NCBI RefSeq assembly: GCF_006385135.1
Contig: NZ_CP041025.1
Coordinates: forward strand, 3,875,501 to 3,939,500
Length of the DNA: 64,000 nucleotides
Direction: 5' to 3'
Source of the DNA: Paremcibacter congregatus
GTDB lineage: Bacteria; Pseudomonadota; Alphaproteobacteria; Sphingomonadales; Emcibacteraceae
Part shown: positions 43,032 through 52,025 of the stretch, one piece after another
How positions within the stretch are numbered: the stretch's first letter is position 1
How the letters are laid out: the number at the start of each line of letters is the position of its first letter
The notes under the pieces: model-generated
Databases searched by the model: none
What the model saw: only the letters and a program-made list of their open reading frames with translations
Told to the model about the DNA's origin: nothing
Program-made: the position numbers and the translations under genes

Positions 43032-43835
43032 ATGGCGGTTATTCTCATCACAGGGGCAGGCAGCGGGATCGGATTGGCCCTTACCACCGCCTATGCAGCC
43101 CGCGGAGATCAGGTCTATGCGGCGGTCAGAAATACAGATCACTGCCCCCCCGCCTTCCGACATCCTGGCGTGCATCCAATCCGGCTGGACGTCACTTCTG
43201 AAGAAGAAACTCAGGCTGTACTCCCTTTGATGACGCAGCAGGTCGGCCTGCCGGATATTGTGATCAATAATGCCGGCATAAACCTGCCCGGCACGATTGA
43301 GGAAACCTGTCGCGAAAGTTGGGATGACATATTTGCGGTCAATGTCTTCGCGCCGCTGCGTCTCAGTCAGGCGTTCCTGCCAGCCATGCGCACCGCCGGC
43401 ACGGGTACGATTGTGATGATGTCCTCGCTCTCTGCCGAGGTGGCGCTACCAGGAGACGGACCCTATGCCGCCAGCAAAGCGGCCCTGACCCGAGCCGCCG
43501 AGGCCCTGCATTACGAAGTGGCACCCTTTGGCATCAAGATTATTTCCCTGGAACCCGGCGCCGTCAAAAGCAACCTGAACCAAATGCCGGTCCCCCCAAA
43601 AAAGACAATCCCGGCCTATGATCCATTACGGCACCATATGCAACAGAGGGCCAATGAGAAATCCGGGGGAGCAGAAACCGGGGATATCGCCCTGGACATG
43701 ATCCGCCTGATCGAGGCGCCGGACAGTCCGGCGATCTGCCCCGTCGGCGCACAGGCCGGGGAAATCATCCGGAAGCTTAATCGGGCCGCTGCAGAAGAAC
43801 GGGCGCAATTGATCCGGGCGGCTTCCGGTTTATGA
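43032..43835 (+). CDS. Short-chain dehydrogenase/reductase
   Basis: Classical SDR of 267 residues: nucleotide-binding TGAGSGIG (7-14), NNAG (79-82), catalytic Ser131/132 and Tyr145-xxx-Lys149 in PYAASKAAL, then the PGAVKSN segment. Arg33 after the second beta strand suggests NADP preference, a weak inference. It is divergent from the FAD oxidoreductase gene and 43 nt ahead of a DUF819 transporter gene, so the two are probably co-transcribed. The substrate cannot be deduced; an oxidation or reduction step linked to the uronate-type pathway nearby is possible. Confidence 0.9.
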   Translation: MAVILITGAGSGIGLALTTAYAARGDQVYAAVRNTDHCPPAFRHPGVHPIRLDVTSEEETQAVLPLMTQQVGLPDIVINNAGINLPGTIEETCRESWDDIFAVNVFAPLRLSQAFLPAMRTAGTGTIVMMSSLSAEVALPGDGPYAASKAALTRAAEALHYEVAPFGIKIISLEPGAVKSNLNQMPVPPKKTIPAYDPLRHHMQQRANEKSGGAETGDIALDMIRLIEAPDSPAICPVGAQAGEIIRKLNRAAAEERAQLIRAASGL

Positions 43836-43878
43836 TCAACACACAAAAAGAACTTAAAGAAATATAAGGGAAGAACAA

Positions 43879-45012
43879 ATGCCATTCATATCCGGAGATA
43901 ATATCCTGGCAACCCTGGCCGTCATTCTGTTTCTGGCGTGGTTTGGCTTCTGGGCCGACAAGACACGGCTGGGGAAAGTCACTTCTGGTGTTGTCTGGAT
44001 CATCACCATCGGCATCCTTCTCTCCAACCTGTCGATTACCCCTTACAAGTCCGCCATCTATGATTTCATCGGACAATATATAGTGTCCGCCGCCATTCCT
44101 CTGTTGCTGCTCAAAGCCGACCTTCGGAAAGTTTTTCGCGACAGCGGCCGGGTAATGCTGCCTCTTGTCATTGCAGGCGCAGGGGTAATTACCGGTGTAT
44201 TGCTCGGTTATTTTCTGCTTAACCTCGGTGAAATTGGCCCCAAAGTCGCCGGGGTATATACCGCGGGCTATATCGGCGGCGCGATGAATTTTGTCGCCGT
44301 CGCCAAATCAGTCAATATGTCCCCCGCAGAATTCAGCGCCGCCATCAGCGCCAGCAGCATTGTCAGCGTCATCGGCCTCATGGTTCTGGTGGCAATCCCG
44401 TCAATCAAGCTGATCCAGCGGCTGATCCCGTCAGACATCATGGCCCAGGCCGAAACCTCTTCTACAGAACAAGAACAGGGCGCTGTCATCGAGATGAACC
44501 TGCTGCATCTCAGCGGCGCGCTGGCGCTCAGTTTCGGCATCTGCACCGCGGCGTCTCTTCTCGCCGACACGCTCGGCCTCGGGCAATATAACATTCTGTT
44601 TATTACCCTTTTGACCATTGCGGTGGCCAATATTTTCCCCCGGCAGTTGCATCTCCTGAAGGGAGAGTTTGAATTGGGCATGCTGTTTATGTATATCTTC
44701 TTCGCCATGGTCGGCCTGAGCACCAATATGACCACTTTCCTCGACCATGCCATCATTCTTCTTGTTTATGGCCTGTTGATCATCACCGTACAGTTTATCG
44801 TGGTGCTTACCATGGCGAAATTGTTGAAAATTGATCTCGCCGAAGCCATTACCGGGTCCGGCGCCGCCATTGTCGGGCCGGCAGTCACGGCCGCGGTGGT
44901 ATCTTCCAAAGGCTGGAACAGCATGATCACCCCGGCGGTCATGACCGGCATATTCGGCTATGTAATTGCCAATTTTATCGGCGTTGCCCTAACCGCTCTT
45001 CTGGCGGGGTGA
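43879..45012 (+). CDS. DUF819 family membrane transporter, second paralogue
   Basis: Integral membrane protein of 377 residues with about ten helices, matching the DUF819 pattern in the first gene of the window: a KADLRKVFRDSGR motif near residue 75, GYIGGAMNFVAVAKSVNMS near residue 130, and the C-terminal GSGAAIVGPAVTAAVV. A short polar loop (MAQAETSSTEQEQGAVIEMN) splits the two halves. It follows an SDR gene and precedes a converging TBDR gene, and probably imports the substrate of the island pathway. GGGAAG before the ATG supports the start. Finding two DUF819 proteins in different catabolic loci supports a solute-uptake role for the family. Confidence 0.85.
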   Translation: MPFISGDNILATLAVILFLAWFGFWADKTRLGKVTSGVVWIITIGILLSNLSITPYKSAIYDFIGQYIVSAAIPLLLLKADLRKVFRDSGRVMLPLVIAGAGVITGVLLGYFLLNLGEIGPKVAGVYTAGYIGGAMNFVAVAKSVNMSPAEFSAAISASSIVSVIGLMVLVAIPSIKLIQRLIPSDIMAQAETSSTEQEQGAVIEMNLLHLSGALALSFGICTAASLLADTLGLGQYNILFITLLTIAVANIFPRQLHLLKGEFELGMLFMYIFFAMVGLSTNMTTFLDHAIILLVYGLLIITVQFIVVLTMAKLLKIDLAEAITGSGAAIVGPAVTAAVVSSKGWNSMITPAVMTGIFGYVIANFIGVALTALLAG

Positions 45013-45361
45013 AGCAGATCTCTTTACTCCGGCATTATGGGCATCATAAGAAGCCCTGCCGTTGAGACAACAAAATCTCCCCTTGTAAAACGATCAAACC
45101 GGCCAGCAGAGATATGGACAGGCCGGTCTTCTTAATGGTCCGTCTACCCGGTCAAATCATGCGCAATTTAGGGTGCGATACAAGCCGGGTAATCATTGAG
45201 ATATAACACGTTGCCCCGAACTCTGCCGGTGGGTCTAATGGGAGTTCCTCTTCCTTATTGTCACACAGAACGCCAAAAAAAGACACCTCCCCAAAGGGAA
45301 GGTGCCAAGTCAAGACTAATACTCACTTATCATTATACTATAGAAACATGACCGCGAAGGT
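45013..45361. other. Convergent intergenic region with two hairpins
   Basis: No gene seen. It contains a plus-strand hairpin at 45098-45127 (ACCGGCC / GGCCGGT followed by CTTCTT) and a minus-strand terminator at 45274-45305. Nothing else recognisable lies between. Confidence 0.5.
45274..45305 (-). terminator. Terminator of the third TBDR gene
   Basis: On the minus strand GGCACCTTCCC and GGGGAGGTGTC form an imperfect stem around TTT, followed by a run of eight T residues (45281-45274). Confidence 0.7.
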
Positions 45362-47914
45362 CTAGCCACCGAATTCCATGGTCCAGCGTACTGTAAACCG
45401 CCGCGGATTATATGTCGCGGCGCGGCCGATCATGCTATTGTCTGTCGAAGTAAAATACTCTTTATTCAACAGGTTAGAAACATTCAACGATACCCGGTGG
45501 TTTTCCCAGCTCTGGGTAATTCCGGCATTGACCAGCGTGAAGGCCGGAACTTCTGTCGGGAACCCCAGTGAGGCCTGTGAACGGGCATTGGAGACAGAAG
45601 ACCGGTGCGTCATTCCAATCCGGCCAGAGAGTTCCCCTCCCAAGGCGTCCATGGTATATTCCGCCGCCGCAGAGGCCGTGACAGAGGGCGCCGCGCCGAT
45701 TTTGGAACCGGAAATATCCTGGTCTGTCCCTTTAACATTACCGATATAGTGGACAAATTTAGCATCCAGTATCCCCAGACTACCGCTCAGTTTCAGTTGT
45801 TCCGTTATCAGGAAGTCACCGGAAATCTCAAATCCCTTGGAGGTCGCTTTTTCTGCATTTTCGGTGCGATCTATAGGGGTGATGACACAAGTCGCCGGAT
45901 CATTGGTTTGATCAAAGATTTCCTGATCAATCAATACGCCATCTTTTAAACAGGCCGTTTGACGTACTTCAACTTGCATGTCCCGCCAGTCCATATAAAA
46001 TACAGCTCCGGAAATCCGGGCCCGTCGATCCATGAAATAGGCATTAAAGCCAACCTCATAGTTCATCAGTCTTTCTTTATTATAAAGACTTACATTATCA
46101 AGGCCGCTGTCAGGGTTGGCCCGAGCCCCGGAAGGTTTGTAGCCCTTTGCAATACTGGCATAGGCGGAAAAATCATCATTCGGGTTCCAGTTAAGCGCCA
46201 CGCGATAGGAGAAATCGTTTCCTGACTGCTCGCCAAAAGTACCGATATCCTGAATAGCGCGTCCCCCGGTCTGACGTACATCGCCATCCCCGTTGACATC
46301 ATAGACCAGGTTTCCAACCTGATCGGGACGCAATGTACAGCCGTCAGCAAGAGCGGACCCCAGCGCCTGGTTCGCACAGGCCGAATAGACCTTATCCCAG
46401 GAGTTGGAATGTTTGTCATGAGAATACCGTCCCCCGACGATTAAAGACAGGGCGTCAGAGAAATCATATTCGACATTTCCGAATATGGCCCAGCCTTCTC
46501 TCTCGTCAGTCACCTCGTTTTCGTTGGCGAAATCACCTTTCATCCAAGGTCCGAGAAATGTGCGTATTTCGATATCATTCTTGGCAAAATTTTCTTCTTT
46601 GTAATAAATACCGCCCAACATCCATTCAAAAGCATCCGTCGTGCCGGTTAACCGCATTTCATGGCTCCAGCCTTCAGATGTGAACCGCCCATGACGCACC
46701 AGGAAATCGCGCCCAGATCCATCCAGGTCAAGTAACTGGTCCATTTCAGATTCGACAAACCCCGTGATCGATGTCAAATTCACATTATCACTGAAATCAT
46801 GTTCCATATTCAGGATATATATTCCGGTACGCGCATCGGAAAATTCATCCGCATCCTGCGCAATCATATCTCTGTTCTCGCGAATACTGGATAAAGTCAC
46901 ACCATCCGGCAGAACCGTTTCCCCCTTGGCGACAGAATCCGACAGAACACCATTGAGATCATAGCACCCTATGCCCCGCCCCGTTGTCTGGTCGAAAGGA
47001 TCACCGCCAAAATATGTATTCACACAGGTGGGTAATTTTTGTTGATGATCGTTATAATCAAGGGTGTAGTCACCTAACAGGTTAATTCTTGTATTTTCGG
47101 TTGGTTCCCAGCGAATCTGGCCCCGCGCCATCATATATTCTGTACCGGTGCCTTTTTTTCCCGGTACAGCGTTTTTGAATGGTCCATCTGATACGGAACT
47201 GTCAATCGCCACACGGGCAAACAAGGTATCCGTGATCGGCACATTCGCAACCGCGCCCAGCGTGTAGGTCCCCCATGTGCCATATCCGGCATCAATCCGG
47301 CCATAGAGGTTCTCGTCCGGTTTCTTCGAATGAATGACAAGGGCACCGCCTTCCGAATTACGTCCGAAGAATACGCCTTGAGGCCCGGCCAGAACTTCAA
47401 CGGCTTCCGCATCGTAAATCGACGGGTTGGGCTGGCCTGTTGCCAATGTGCTCAGGCCAAAGTCATTAAAGTACGTCGCAAAGGCACTCGTCTGGTTAAC
47501 TTTTTCACTGCCCTTGATATCTGAAATACCGCGAATGGCGATAATAATCTCTCGCTGACCATTGCGGCCGCCTTGCTGGAAACTTACATTTGGTGTCTGG
47601 GCCAGATAGCCTTTGGCGTCGGTGATATTTTCCTTATCGATTTTTTCCGCCCCGAAGACTGTGCTGCTGACCGGCACTTCCAGAATGGACTGCTCTTTCC
47701 GTTGACCGTGCACAACAATTTCTTCCAATTGTATGGCATCCGTTCCGGCGTTTTTCATTTCCTGCGCGATTGACACGCCAGAGGACATACATAGCGCCAT
47801 CAATGAAACGCCTGCAAATGCAAGGCCTCTTGATATCCGTACTCGATTACCGGCATCTTGTGTCATGGTGTTATATTCTTTCTGGTGTTTGTTTTTTAAT
47901 AGCATGTGTTTCAT
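45362..47914 (-). CDS. TonB-dependent receptor
   Basis: Outer-membrane receptor of 850 residues. ATG 47914 has a strong GGGAGAAA site upstream, giving a long N-region before the hydrophobic signal core (LAFAGVSLMALCMSSGVSIAQE). A TonB-box-like LEEIVVHGQR is followed by a plug domain (AKGYLAQTPNVSFQQGG; VEVLAGPQGVFFGRNSEGG) and a barrel ending in FTVRWTMEFGG. The PQGVFFGRNSEGG segment is typical of receptors often grouped with sucrose/aromatic-compound uptake in sphingomonads. It lies inside the tRNA-bracketed island and is divergent from a metallopeptidase-like gene, so it may bring in the compound degraded by the island enzymes. Confidence 0.92.
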   Translation of the reverse strand: MKHMLLKNKHQKEYNTMTQDAGNRVRISRGLAFAGVSLMALCMSSGVSIAQEMKNAGTDAIQLEEIVVHGQRKEQSILEVPVSSTVFGAEKIDKENITDAKGYLAQTPNVSFQQGGRNGQREIIIAIRGISDIKGSEKVNQTSAFATYFNDFGLSTLATGQPNPSIYDAEAVEVLAGPQGVFFGRNSEGGALVIHSKKPDENLYGRIDAGYGTWGTYTLGAVANVPITDTLFARVAIDSSVSDGPFKNAVPGKKGTGTEYMMARGQIRWEPTENTRINLLGDYTLDYNDHQQKLPTCVNTYFGGDPFDQTTGRGIGCYDLNGVLSDSVAKGETVLPDGVTLSSIRENRDMIAQDADEFSDARTGIYILNMEHDFSDNVNLTSITGFVESEMDQLLDLDGSGRDFLVRHGRFTSEGWSHEMRLTGTTDAFEWMLGGIYYKEENFAKNDIEIRTFLGPWMKGDFANENEVTDEREGWAIFGNVEYDFSDALSLIVGGRYSHDKHSNSWDKVYSACANQALGSALADGCTLRPDQVGNLVYDVNGDGDVRQTGGRAIQDIGTFGEQSGNDFSYRVALNWNPNDDFSAYASIAKGYKPSGARANPDSGLDNVSLYNKERLMNYEVGFNAYFMDRRARISGAVFYMDWRDMQVEVRQTACLKDGVLIDQEIFDQTNDPATCVITPIDRTENAEKATSKGFEISGDFLITEQLKLSGSLGILDAKFVHYIGNVKGTDQDISGSKIGAAPSVTASAAAEYTMDALGGELSGRIGMTHRSSVSNARSQASLGFPTEVPAFTLVNAGITQSWENHRVSLNVSNLLNKEYFTSTDNSMIGRAATYNPRRFTVRWTMEFGG

Positions 47915-48249
47915 TTACTTTCTCCCTCTCTTTGATGCCTGGTCGCACGACTTGCACCGTTTACAGGGCCTGTGCAAGGTGCCGCATCTCTCATCTGTCT
48001 CCTGACCCGTGCTTATTAAGCCGGGCGAAAGAAGGGAATCTCAAACGATAGTTTCTTATGTTGAGATTAGAATAACTAATGCCAGGAACGCATGATCTGT
48101 AATTACAAGATTTTTCACTTCGGCGGTCCAGAAATTCTAATAGGGGGATAAGGAAAAGTCATTTTATCGTCAGGAAACACAGCAGTTACAATCATCAGAA
48201 CACATATAAAACACGCCACTTCATATCATAAAATATCAGGGAATAATCA
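47915..48249. other. Divergent intergenic region with inverted repeat
   Basis: No gene seen. AATCTCAA (48037-48044) and TTGAGATT (48061-48068) form a perfect 8-bp inverted repeat with a 16-nt spacer, possibly an operator for the divergent receptor and metallopeptidase genes. AT-rich promoter-like DNA follows toward 48249. Confidence 0.45.
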
Positions 48250-49893
48250 ATGCGTTTTCATATTTTTCTTGTCGCACTTTTAGCCACCCTGCCGGCAGCA
48301 TTTCTATCCGCACCCGTTTTCGCCAGCACCCCGGCCTCTGAAGAAAAGCCTTTCGTGATTATTGTTCAGCCAATTATTGTACGGGGAGATGACGGGACAG
48401 ATCCCGCTTCCATGGCCCTGCCGGAAGATCTGGTTGATCGGGCGTATGACAAGGCCAATATTGATTTCTATTTCCTGGAACCTCTGCACTATAACAACAG
48501 CGCCGCCCGTGATGGCGAAATCAATCTGGATCAAATTGTACTCCAGGCGAAACAGGACGGCATGCTGCGCGGCCAGGGTGACATCGTCAATATGTTCTTT
48601 GTCAATGCCGTAGACGGTCAGAAAGGCCCCTTGGGCCGGGGTATGTTCAATGGGGATCTTACTTTTATCACCTTGGGAAAAGACGGCGACAGCCCGGCGC
48701 AAAAAGCCATGCAGGCCTTCGTTATCGCGCATGAGGTGGGGCATAATCTGGGCTTGTCACATGCTGTTAATGATCCATCTGTACCAGATGACCTGCCCAA
48801 CATACAAGGGGACGGCGCCTATGAGGACCGCATTGACCCCCGGTATAGTCTGATCCCGTCCCAGATTGAGAAGATCATGCAAAGTCCACTTGTCCACCCG
48901 CGCGTTGATCTGTTGTCCCGTGCAGATGGTCAAGAGGCAATTCTTGATGAAAGTTTCGAGCCCTATTTCTCCAAATTACAGAAGCGCGAGATCGAGGCCT
49001 TTGTCGCCGAAACCGCCCCGGACGGATCACTTGAGTCCATCCGGGATTTCGCCCGACAAAAATTCACATCTGCTGTTCTGGATTTTACCCCGAAAGAAAA
49101 GCAGGCCCTCGTCTGGCTCACACAGGAAGTCAGACAGGAACTGACGAAACATAACATCGGTCTGATGGCCGGGCACCCCTGGCGCTTTATCAAAGTTGAC
49201 AGTTGGTTGTGTGGCGGGTTCGCCCATACCCGCGGCACCTACATTATCCTGAGCCAACACCATATGGATTCCTTAAGCACCCGCTGGTCGATAGAGATGA
49301 CGAAAGAGGCGCGCGAAGCGTTGCTCAAAGGTTTTGGTGCCTTGCTGGTTCATGAACAGATGCACAGCCTGCAGCGTAGCTTTCCGGAAAAATTTGCCCG
49401 TCTGAATCAGACCTCGTGGGGCTTTCACAAAGCTCATGTCGAACCGGAAGAGTACATCACCCTGAATCAGGTTTCCAACCCCGATGCACCTCAGGCGGAA
49501 TGGTTGATTCCCGATCCCGGAAAAGACAACCAGTATTACTGGATCAGAACATTGCTGAAACCCACCGACGCAGTCCCCCGGATGGGCAAAGATTTCACCG
49601 ATCAGGTTTTCACCGTCACCCTCCAGGATAACAAATACCGGGTCAAAAAAGACAGTAACTCTGTCCTGCAAAGCTTTCCCGTAACAGATTTTCCCTGGTT
49701 CACTGACCAATTCCCGGTGTCCCGAGGAATAGACCACCCCAATGAAATTGCCGCCTATATGTTCGCGGAAAAATTCAAGACATACGTTGCTTCCAGAAAA
49801 TCCGAAGACATGTCGAATGAACCAAAATCGGTGGAGAAAACAAATAATTTCCTTCTCTGGGTAAACCAACAAATGTCGTATCAACACAAATAA
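48250..49893 (+). CDS. Secreted protein with two HExxH zinc-protease motifs
   Basis: Exported protein of 547 residues with a signal peptide ending near APVFAS (about residue 26). The N-terminal half contains HEVGHNLGLSH (161-171), the full HExxHxxGxxH zinc motif of metzincins. The C-terminal half contains a second motif, HEQMH (368-372), with a candidate third ligand in PNEIAAYMFAEK (Glu499), as in gluzincin-like enzymes. I know of no named family with this pairing. It may be a tandem of two zinc metallopeptidase domains or one active and one structural. It is the last intact gene of the island and divergent from the TBDR. A role in digesting extracellular protein or peptide is inferred from the motifs only. 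Confidence 0.8.
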   Translation: MRFHIFLVALLATLPAAFLSAPVFASTPASEEKPFVIIVQPIIVRGDDGTDPASMALPEDLVDRAYDKANIDFYFLEPLHYNNSAARDGEINLDQIVLQAKQDGMLRGQGDIVNMFFVNAVDGQKGPLGRGMFNGDLTFITLGKDGDSPAQKAMQAFVIAHEVGHNLGLSHAVNDPSVPDDLPNIQGDGAYEDRIDPRYSLIPSQIEKIMQSPLVHPRVDLLSRADGQEAILDESFEPYFSKLQKREIEAFVAETAPDGSLESIRDFARQKFTSAVLDFTPKEKQALVWLTQEVRQELTKHNIGLMAGHPWRFIKVDSWLCGGFAHTRGTYIILSQHHMDSLSTRWSIEMTKEAREALLKGFGALLVHEQMHSLQRSFPEKFARLNQTSWGFHKAHVEPEEYITLNQVSNPDAPQAEWLIPDPGKDNQYYWIRTLLKPTDAVPRMGKDFTDQVFTVTLQDNKYRVKKDSNSVLQSFPVTDFPWFTDQFPVSRGIDHPNEIAAYMFAEKFKTYVASRKSEDMSNEPKSVEKTNNFLLWVNQQMSYQHK

Positions 49894-49930
49894 TCTATAT
49901 GGTAAAAATCCAAGGCTGCCAAATAGCTCA

Positions 49931-49974
49931 CGACCTTCAGGTTTTTGGCCGTTTTTGTGCTAGAACCGTGCCAG
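49931..49974 (-). repeat. Third att-like fragment
   Basis: CGACCTTCAGGTT (49931-49943) is identical to the anticodon-arm part of the tRNA-derived repeat at 50099-50111. The sequence then diverges but includes GTGCTAGAACCGTGCCA (49958-49974), close to GTGCTAGAAACCGTGCTA in the two long repeats. It looks like a scar of another integration event at the same target. Confidence 0.45.
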
Positions 49975-50070
49975 GTGTAAAATCAATGACTTAGCGGGAT
50001 ATAATGTAAACATATGGGGAATGTATTTTATACTATTTTGAGTTATATGTAATAAAACAAATAGTTAAGA

Positions 50071-50221
50071 CTGGTTGCTGGGGTTGGATTTGAACCAACG
50101 ACCTTCAGGTTATGATCCTGATGGGGTATTTACTAACTAATTGTAAATAAACGATATAATTTCATAATAAAATTTTCCGTGCTAGAAACCGTGCTAGCTC
50201 CGAACCGCCTCGAATGCAAAA
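50071..50221 (-). repeat. Right direct repeat of island with tRNA-CAT 3' half
   Basis: On the minus strand positions 50124-50072 read as the 3' half of a tRNA: anticodon arm TCAGG-ATCATAA-CCTGA (anticodon CAT), variable loop, T-arm GTTGG-TTCAAAT-CCAAC, acceptor strand CCCAGCA, discriminator A and CCA. The D-arm and 5' acceptor strand are missing. The next 97 bp (50125-50221) match the left repeat at 31255-31351. This is the arrangement left by tyrosine-recombinase integration into a tRNA gene. The intact tRNA would be expected outside the window. Confidence 0.7.
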
Positions 50222-50272
50222 ATAAACTCAGAAAAATGGGGGTATCTCAATCGTTACTGATAAACTGAGGTC

Positions 50273-50853
50273 CTACGATGCCGCACTTCGAATATTAGAA
50301 ATAAAGCATCTGCACGACACAACGAACAGACTGAATAATAGGGCGGAAAGTTTCCACGTTACTATTCGGCGACGGAAACGAAAGATGCACCTGATGTCCC
50401 CCATCGTCCAGAACCCCCACCAACGCCCGAGTTTGATATCGCCAATACCTTTAGTCGTGGTTTTAAAGACGGCATCACCCATCATCGGATTTTGTAGATG
50501 CGTCATCCTCTTATCGATATAGGGCGCCATGGCCATCAGGGTCACCCGGTCCGACGGCGCATACATCAGGCCGAACATATGCATATGCATGGACATCTCC
50601 ATTGGCGCAATCCCATAGCCCTACTGGAAAAGATCTTCCGGGGTAAGAGTAATGTACCCGCGCGGTACCCAACCATATCAATATAGTGATATCTGCAGAA
50701 TAGCATCACCTCACCTGTTTTATGGCGATGATCCCTCATAACGCCGATCGGCGCATGGGAATCCGTCCGAGTGGAAAATCCGATTTCCTTTTCATGAGAC
50801 CAGGCCAGGGGCGAAGGGGAGGCCAGAGATATGGCGACAACGCCCAAAAACAT
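50273..50853 (-). pseudogene. Frameshifted outer-membrane transporter-like gene of the copper cluster
   Basis: Two minus-strand frames together resemble one protein. The upstream frame (50853 to about 50600) encodes a signal peptide, then SHAPIGVMRDHRHKTGEVML and a Tyr/Met-rich stretch. After a frame change, the other frame (about 50602-50400) continues with MHMFGLMYAPSDRVTLMAM and KGIGDIKLG. Proteins with APIGVMGDHMH and MYAPTDRLTLM patterns occur beside copper and multicopper-oxidase genes and look like outer-membrane beta-barrels. The break, short length and lack of the C-terminal half indicate a decayed gene. It starts 61 bp after the multicopper oxidase gene, on the same strand. Confidence 0.6.
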
Positions 50854-50913
50854 TATGCGCCTTGCTCGTCCGCCCCCATCCCCGGAGGGGACGGGGCGTT
50901 CAGAAATCTTTAT

Positions 50914-51993
50914 TTATTCAGCGGACGCAGGTTTCTTGCGCTTCTTTTTCTTTCGGCCTGCTGGCTGCTCCTGCTGACCTTTGAAGCTTTCAATGTCATG
51001 CAGTCCATAGGCCTTTTTCAGGCTTTCACTCATATAAAAATCCGGTTCATAGGACTTGTCTTTCCAGACATACCAATCCGGTTTTTCAACACCTTCATAT
51101 TCGACAATCATCACCGCGCCCCCCGGGGCTTTTCCGCTGTTGCTGACATGATGATCAATATGGTCATGATTAATCCACAGGCCGGGATTATTCATCCTGA
51201 CAATCGCATCGATACGAGCGCCCGATGGAACATCAATAACATCGGCCCAATAAGGGCTATCCAGAGGCAGGCCATCCTTATGAGTCACCAGCATATCATG
51301 GCCGTGAAGGTGAAAAGCAACGGTCATTCCCGCACCAAACAGTCTGAGGCGAAGCACATCCCCCTCCTTAACCTTCAGCGGCTGCGTGAAGGGGAATGAT
51401 CGACCATTAATAGAGAAATAGTCCATTTTTTCGCTCGGATGCCCTCCTTTTCCATAGGTCATCGCCACGTCGGAATTCCACCCCGTAAACATTAAGACCG
51501 CTTCCTTGGTAACTTCTTTCTCCAAGGCCGTTGGCTCCTTGGGGTCAACGATCATCGCCCCCCACATGCCACGCAAGGCGACATGTTCCGGCACATTTAC
51601 ATGACAATGGTACCAAAGACTTCCCGGCTTGTCGGCTGTAAAGCGATAGACAAAACTTTCTCCAGGTTCTACGGCTTTCTGGGTGATATTCGGCACACCA
51701 TCCATTTGCCAGGTTCCGGTCTGAAAAGTACCATGCCAGTGAATGGTATGGTTCAAGGTCGTATTATTGATCAAGGTAACTTCAACTTCGTCCCCCTCCT
51801 TCACATGTAGAAGCGGTCCGGGAACCTGCCCGTTGTAGGCCCAGACTTTGGACTTGAACCCCGGCGCCACTTCTATTTCGACCTCCTCTATGGTCATTTC
51901 GAACTGTCTGAATTCCGCCAGCGCGGTCCCGAGACTCATCACCCAGATCATCCCCGCAAGCGCAAACTTTCCGGCGTTCTTTAAACAATACAT
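50914..51993 (-). CDS. Two-domain multicopper oxidase, type-1 copper in domain 1
   Basis: Exported protein of 359 residues (signal peptide about 1-26) with two cupredoxin domains. Domain 1 has HTIHWHG (His85, His87) and WYHCHVNVPEHVALRGM, giving trinuclear-site His129/His131 and a type-1 set Cys130, His137 and Met143. Domain 2 has FHLHGH (His228, His230) and NHDHIDHH, where Asp replaces the type-1 Cys. Type-1 copper only in domain 1 defines the type C two-domain oxidases, thought to be relatives between NirK and laccases. A lysine/arginine-rich tail (GRKKKKRKKPASAE) ends the protein. It lies downstream of two cytochromes c and nirK, likely in one operon. The electron donor is unknown. Confidence 0.88.
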   Translation of the reverse strand: MYCLKNAGKFALAGMIWVMSLGTALAEFRQFEMTIEEVEIEVAPGFKSKVWAYNGQVPGPLLHVKEGDEVEVTLINNTTLNHTIHWHGTFQTGTWQMDGVPNITQKAVEPGESFVYRFTADKPGSLWYHCHVNVPEHVALRGMWGAMIVDPKEPTALEKEVTKEAVLMFTGWNSDVAMTYGKGGHPSEKMDYFSINGRSFPFTQPLKVKEGDVLRLRLFGAGMTVAFHLHGHDMLVTHKDGLPLDSPYWADVIDVPSGARIDAIVRMNNPGLWINHDHIDHHVSNSGKAPGGAVMIVEYEGVEKPDWYVWKDKSYEPDFYMSESLKKAYGLHDIESFKGQQEQPAGRKKKKRKKPASAE

Positions 51994-52025
51994 TTTACTC
52001 TCCTGAAATTCTAAATGTCCGCTGT

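Larger units (their letters stand above)
49894..50272. other. Right island junction
   Basis: Contains no gene. It holds a third att-like fragment (49931-49974) and the right direct repeat with an intact tRNA 3' half (50071-50221). No integrase gene is visible next to either. Confidence 0.6.

Noticed and set aside
50072-50124. A functional tRNA-Met or tRNA-Ile2 gene
   Set aside because: Only the anticodon arm, T-arm and 3' acceptor strand are present; the D-arm and 5' acceptor strand are missing, so it cannot fold as a tRNA.
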